NCBI GenBank assembly: GCA_948528155.1
Contig: CAOSZT010000038.1
Coordinates: 1 to 14,934 of the forward strand
Source of the DNA: an uncultured Clostridia bacterium
Lineage (GTDB): Bacteria > Bacillota > Clostridia > TANB77 > CAG-508
DNA: 14,934 bases
Direction of reading: 5' to 3'
Made by a program: the position numbers and the translations under genes. Positions 13,817 to 14,934 of this stretch are shown here, in pieces. The notes below the pieces were generated by a model, which saw nothing but the letters and a program-made list of their open reading frames with translations, was not told the DNA's origin and made no database searches. How positions within the stretch are numbered: position 1 is the stretch's first letter; every line of letters begins with the position of its first letter.

Positions 13817-14305
13817 TTAGAGGTCTGATTTTTCAAGTATTTCATTTTCAGTTTCATTATTTTCTTGAGTATCTATTTTTTTTATACTTTTAACTAATGT
13901 TACCTTTGTTCCAAGTCCAACTATTGACTCAACTTTCATTGTATCCATAAAACTTTCCATTATTGTAAATCCCATTCCTGATCTTTCTAAATTTGGTTTT
14001 GTAGTATATAATGGTTCTTTGGCAATGTCTACATTTTCTATTCCTTTTCCATTATCTGAAATTTGTATGATTATTTGATTGCCTTTCAAATTTGCATTTA
14101 TTTTTATAATTCCTTGCCTATTTTCATATGCATGAATTATACAATTAGTTACAGCTTCTGATACTGCTGTTTTTATGTCAGCTAATTCTTCTATTGTAGG
14201 ATCTAATTGAGATGCAAATGCTGCAACTGTTATTCTTGCAAATGCTTCATTTGTTGCTTTACTTGCAAATTCTAGTTTCATTTCATTTTCAAATTGTTCT
14301 TTCAT
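13817..14305 (-). CDS. spoIIAB: Anti-sigma-F factor and serine kinase SpoIIAB
   Basis: SpoIIAB holds sigma-F inactive and phosphorylates SpoIIAA. The 162-residue protein is a GHKL ATPase: N box EAVTNCIIHAYE (50-61), G1 box DNGKGI (84-89), ATP lid with YTTKPNLERSG (100-110) and G2 box GMGFTIMESFMD (110-121). R24 in FARITVA corresponds to Arg20 of B. subtilis SpoIIAB, a contact residue for sigma-F and SpoIIAA. It is longer than the B. subtilis protein (146 residues) by four residues at the N-terminus and by an acidic C-terminal tail (about 143-162). AGGAGG lies about 6 nt before the ATG at 14305, which supports the longer N-terminus. It starts 12 bp after spoIIAA. Confidence 0.97.
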   Translation of the reverse strand: MKEQFENEMKLEFASKATNEAFARITVAAFASQLDPTIEELADIKTAVSEAVTNCIIHAYENRQGIIKINANLKGNQIIIQISDNGKGIENVDIAKEPLYTTKPNLERSGMGFTIMESFMDTMKVESIVGLGTKVTLVKSIKKIDTQENNETENEILEKSDL

Positions 14306-14317
14306 ATTCTCCTCCTC

Positions 14318-14629
14318 CTAAATTTCTGTTACTGGTATCAATTTTAAAATACCACTCATTTCAAATATTTTTTTTACGTTTTGTGTTAAATTTGCTACTT
14401 CTAATTTTCCACCTAGCATATTTGCAAATTTATACCTTCCTATTATTAGACCTATTCCACTACTATCCATGAAAGTAACACTATCAAAATCAAATATAAC
14501 TTTTCTAGGCATATATCTTTCGATTTCATAATCTGCTTTCCTCCTTATCTTTTGTACATTACAGTCATCAATTTCATCTTTGATTTTAAAAATTAATGTC
14601 TTGTCCTCTTCATTAAATTTTGTTTCCAT
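14318..14629 (-). CDS. spoIIAA: Anti-sigma-F factor antagonist SpoIIAA
   Basis: This STAS-domain protein releases sigma-F from SpoIIAB when unphosphorylated. It has 103 residues with the start chosen here. The hallmark VTFMDSSGIGLIIGRY (51-66) carries the phosphorylatable Ser56, equal to Ser58 of B. subtilis. The family end KKIFEMSGILKLIPV is also present. An ATG five codons upstream (14644) is in frame, but the codons between encode GGGAGG, which lies 7 nt before the ATG at 14629 and is the natural ribosome binding site. It is the first gene of the spoIIA operon, behind a sigma-A-like promoter and two 0A boxes. Confidence 0.95.
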   Translation of the reverse strand: METKFNEEDKTLIFKIKDEIDDCNVQKIRRKADYEIERYMPRKVIFDFDSVTFMDSSGIGLIIGRYKFANMLGGKLEVANLTQNVKKIFEMSGILKLIPVTEI

Positions 14630-14659
14630 CTTTTGTCCTCCCATTTTTTATTCTTTTGT

Positions 14660-14688
14660 ATTATAGTCCTTTTCCCAGTTTTTTCCAA
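14660..14688 (-). promoter_or_regulatory. Promoter of the spoIIA operon (sigma-A-like)
   Basis: TTGGAA (14683-14688), a 17-bp spacer and a perfect TATAAT (14660-14665). The start would be near 14653, about 24 nt before the spoIIAA ATG. In B. subtilis this operon uses sigma-H with Spo0A~P. Here the vegetative consensus is clear, and a correctly spaced sigma-H pair was not found. Confidence 0.65.
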
Positions 14689-14707
14689 GAGTGAAAAAAT
14701 AGAAGTT

Positions 14708-14735
14708 TTGTCGAATATTTAGAAGTTTTCGACAA
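14708..14735. promoter_or_regulatory. Pair of inverted Spo0A boxes upstream of spoIIA
   Basis: TTGTCGAA (14708-14715, plus orientation) and TTCGACAA (14728-14735, the same box on the minus strand) are both exact matches to the 0A box core TGTCGAA. Their centres are 20 bp apart, about two helical turns. Relative to the predicted start they lie at roughly -55 to -82. A direct repeat AGAAGTTTT (14701 and 14721) has the same 20-bp step. Confidence 0.75.
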
Positions 14736-14755
14736 GCTAAAAGGGAAATGGGGAC

Positions 14756-14810
14756 GAGACAGAGGGGAGACAAAGGGGACGTTGCTAAGAGACAAAGGGG
14801 ACGTTGCTAA
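14756..14810. repeat. G-rich tandem repeat, two exact 22-bp units plus a partial one
   Basis: Two identical 22-bp units (14767-14788 and 14789-14810) begin GAGACAAAGGGGACG and end TTGCTAA. A third partial copy, GAGACAGAGGGG (14756-14767), precedes them with 11 of 12 bases the same. The flanks add more G runs (14750-14753 and from about 14826 to 14835). The composition is unlike the surrounding AT-rich DNA. It may be a degenerate copy of a dispersed GGGGAC-type repeat; no transposase is adjacent. Confidence 0.85.
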
Positions 14811-14855
14811 AAATCCCTAAATGGCGGGAAAGGGGCTGTAAAAAAAGTCCATTAG

Positions 14856-14899
14856 AAAAATGAGATTTAAGTTATAATTTTAACTTAAATCTCATTTTT
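14856..14899. terminator. Long bidirectional hairpin terminator
   Basis: A perfect 19-bp stem (14856-14874 with 14881-14899) has a 6-nt loop. T residues follow on both strands (TTTTTT on plus, TTTTT within the arm on minus). It most likely ends transcription of a minus-strand gene beyond the right edge, insulating the spoIIA promoter. The last 35 bases of the window are AT-rich with nothing recognisable. Confidence 0.85.
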
Positions 14900-14934
14900 T
14901 ATAATTTTATATCTTTTTATTAAATTATTTTTTA

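Noticed and set aside
14645..14670. Sigma-H promoter for spoIIA
   Set aside because: AAAGGACTA and AAAGAATAA resemble the two sigma-H elements but are only 7 bp apart, and the second lies almost on the ribosome binding site. The sigma-A pair fits much better.
14740..14840. CRISPR array
   Set aside because: The two repeat units abut with no spacer, and no cas genes are present.

Overview
The window is very AT-rich and looks like chromosome of a low-GC, endospore-forming Firmicute, most likely class Clostridia. The evidence is the spoIIAA-spoIIAB-sigF operon, spoIID and spoIIQ, an H-type small acid-soluble spore protein, two T-box leaders, strong AGGAGG ribosome binding sites and a tRNA gene that encodes its own CCA. 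The lineage is inferred; no rRNA or other taxonomic marker is present. Except for sspH at the left edge, every gene lies on the minus strand, so the operons read from right to left.

Right end (14.9 to 11.0 kb): a long hairpin terminator (14856-14899) and a G-rich tandem-repeat island (14756-14810) precede the sporulation control region. Two perfect inverted Spo0A-type boxes (14708-14735) lie 19 bp upstream of a sigma-A-like promoter (14660-14688). This promoter reads into spoIIAA (anti-anti-sigma), spoIIAB (anti-sigma kinase) and sigF (forespore sigma). The engulfment genes spoIID (peptidoglycan transglycosylase) and spoIIQ (forespore LytM-type protein) follow directly. A sigma-F-like promoter (11910-11938) sits in front of spoIIQ, and a terminator (10993-11018) closes the cluster. 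The stretch therefore carries the Spo0A-controlled switch, the forespore sigma factor and one of its probable targets in order.

Middle (10.9 to 4.7 kb): a 431-residue membrane-anchored protein of unknown function has its own good promoter. Next come a phenylalanine T-box (specifier TTC), pheS and pheT, then a membrane protein with two DUF881-like modules and a pilin-like N-terminus.

Left part (4.5 to 0.3 kb): a DUF4143-type AAA ATPase gene has a promoter overlapped by a 12-bp palindrome. A pilin-like protein with a phage-structural-like C-terminus follows, then tRNA-Trp(CCA) with a well-formed promoter. Only about 30 nt separate the tRNA from a glycine-type T-box, glyS, and a 48-residue small protein with a strong ribosome binding site. 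sspH converges on this unit from the left, with a terminator hairpin between them.

No CRISPR array, intact transposase, prophage module or attachment site is visible. The best candidates for something less ordinary are the tandem-DUF881 protein with a prepilin-like leader, the pilin/phage-type fusion, the palindrome-controlled ATPase gene and the G-rich repeat island beside the Spo0A boxes.
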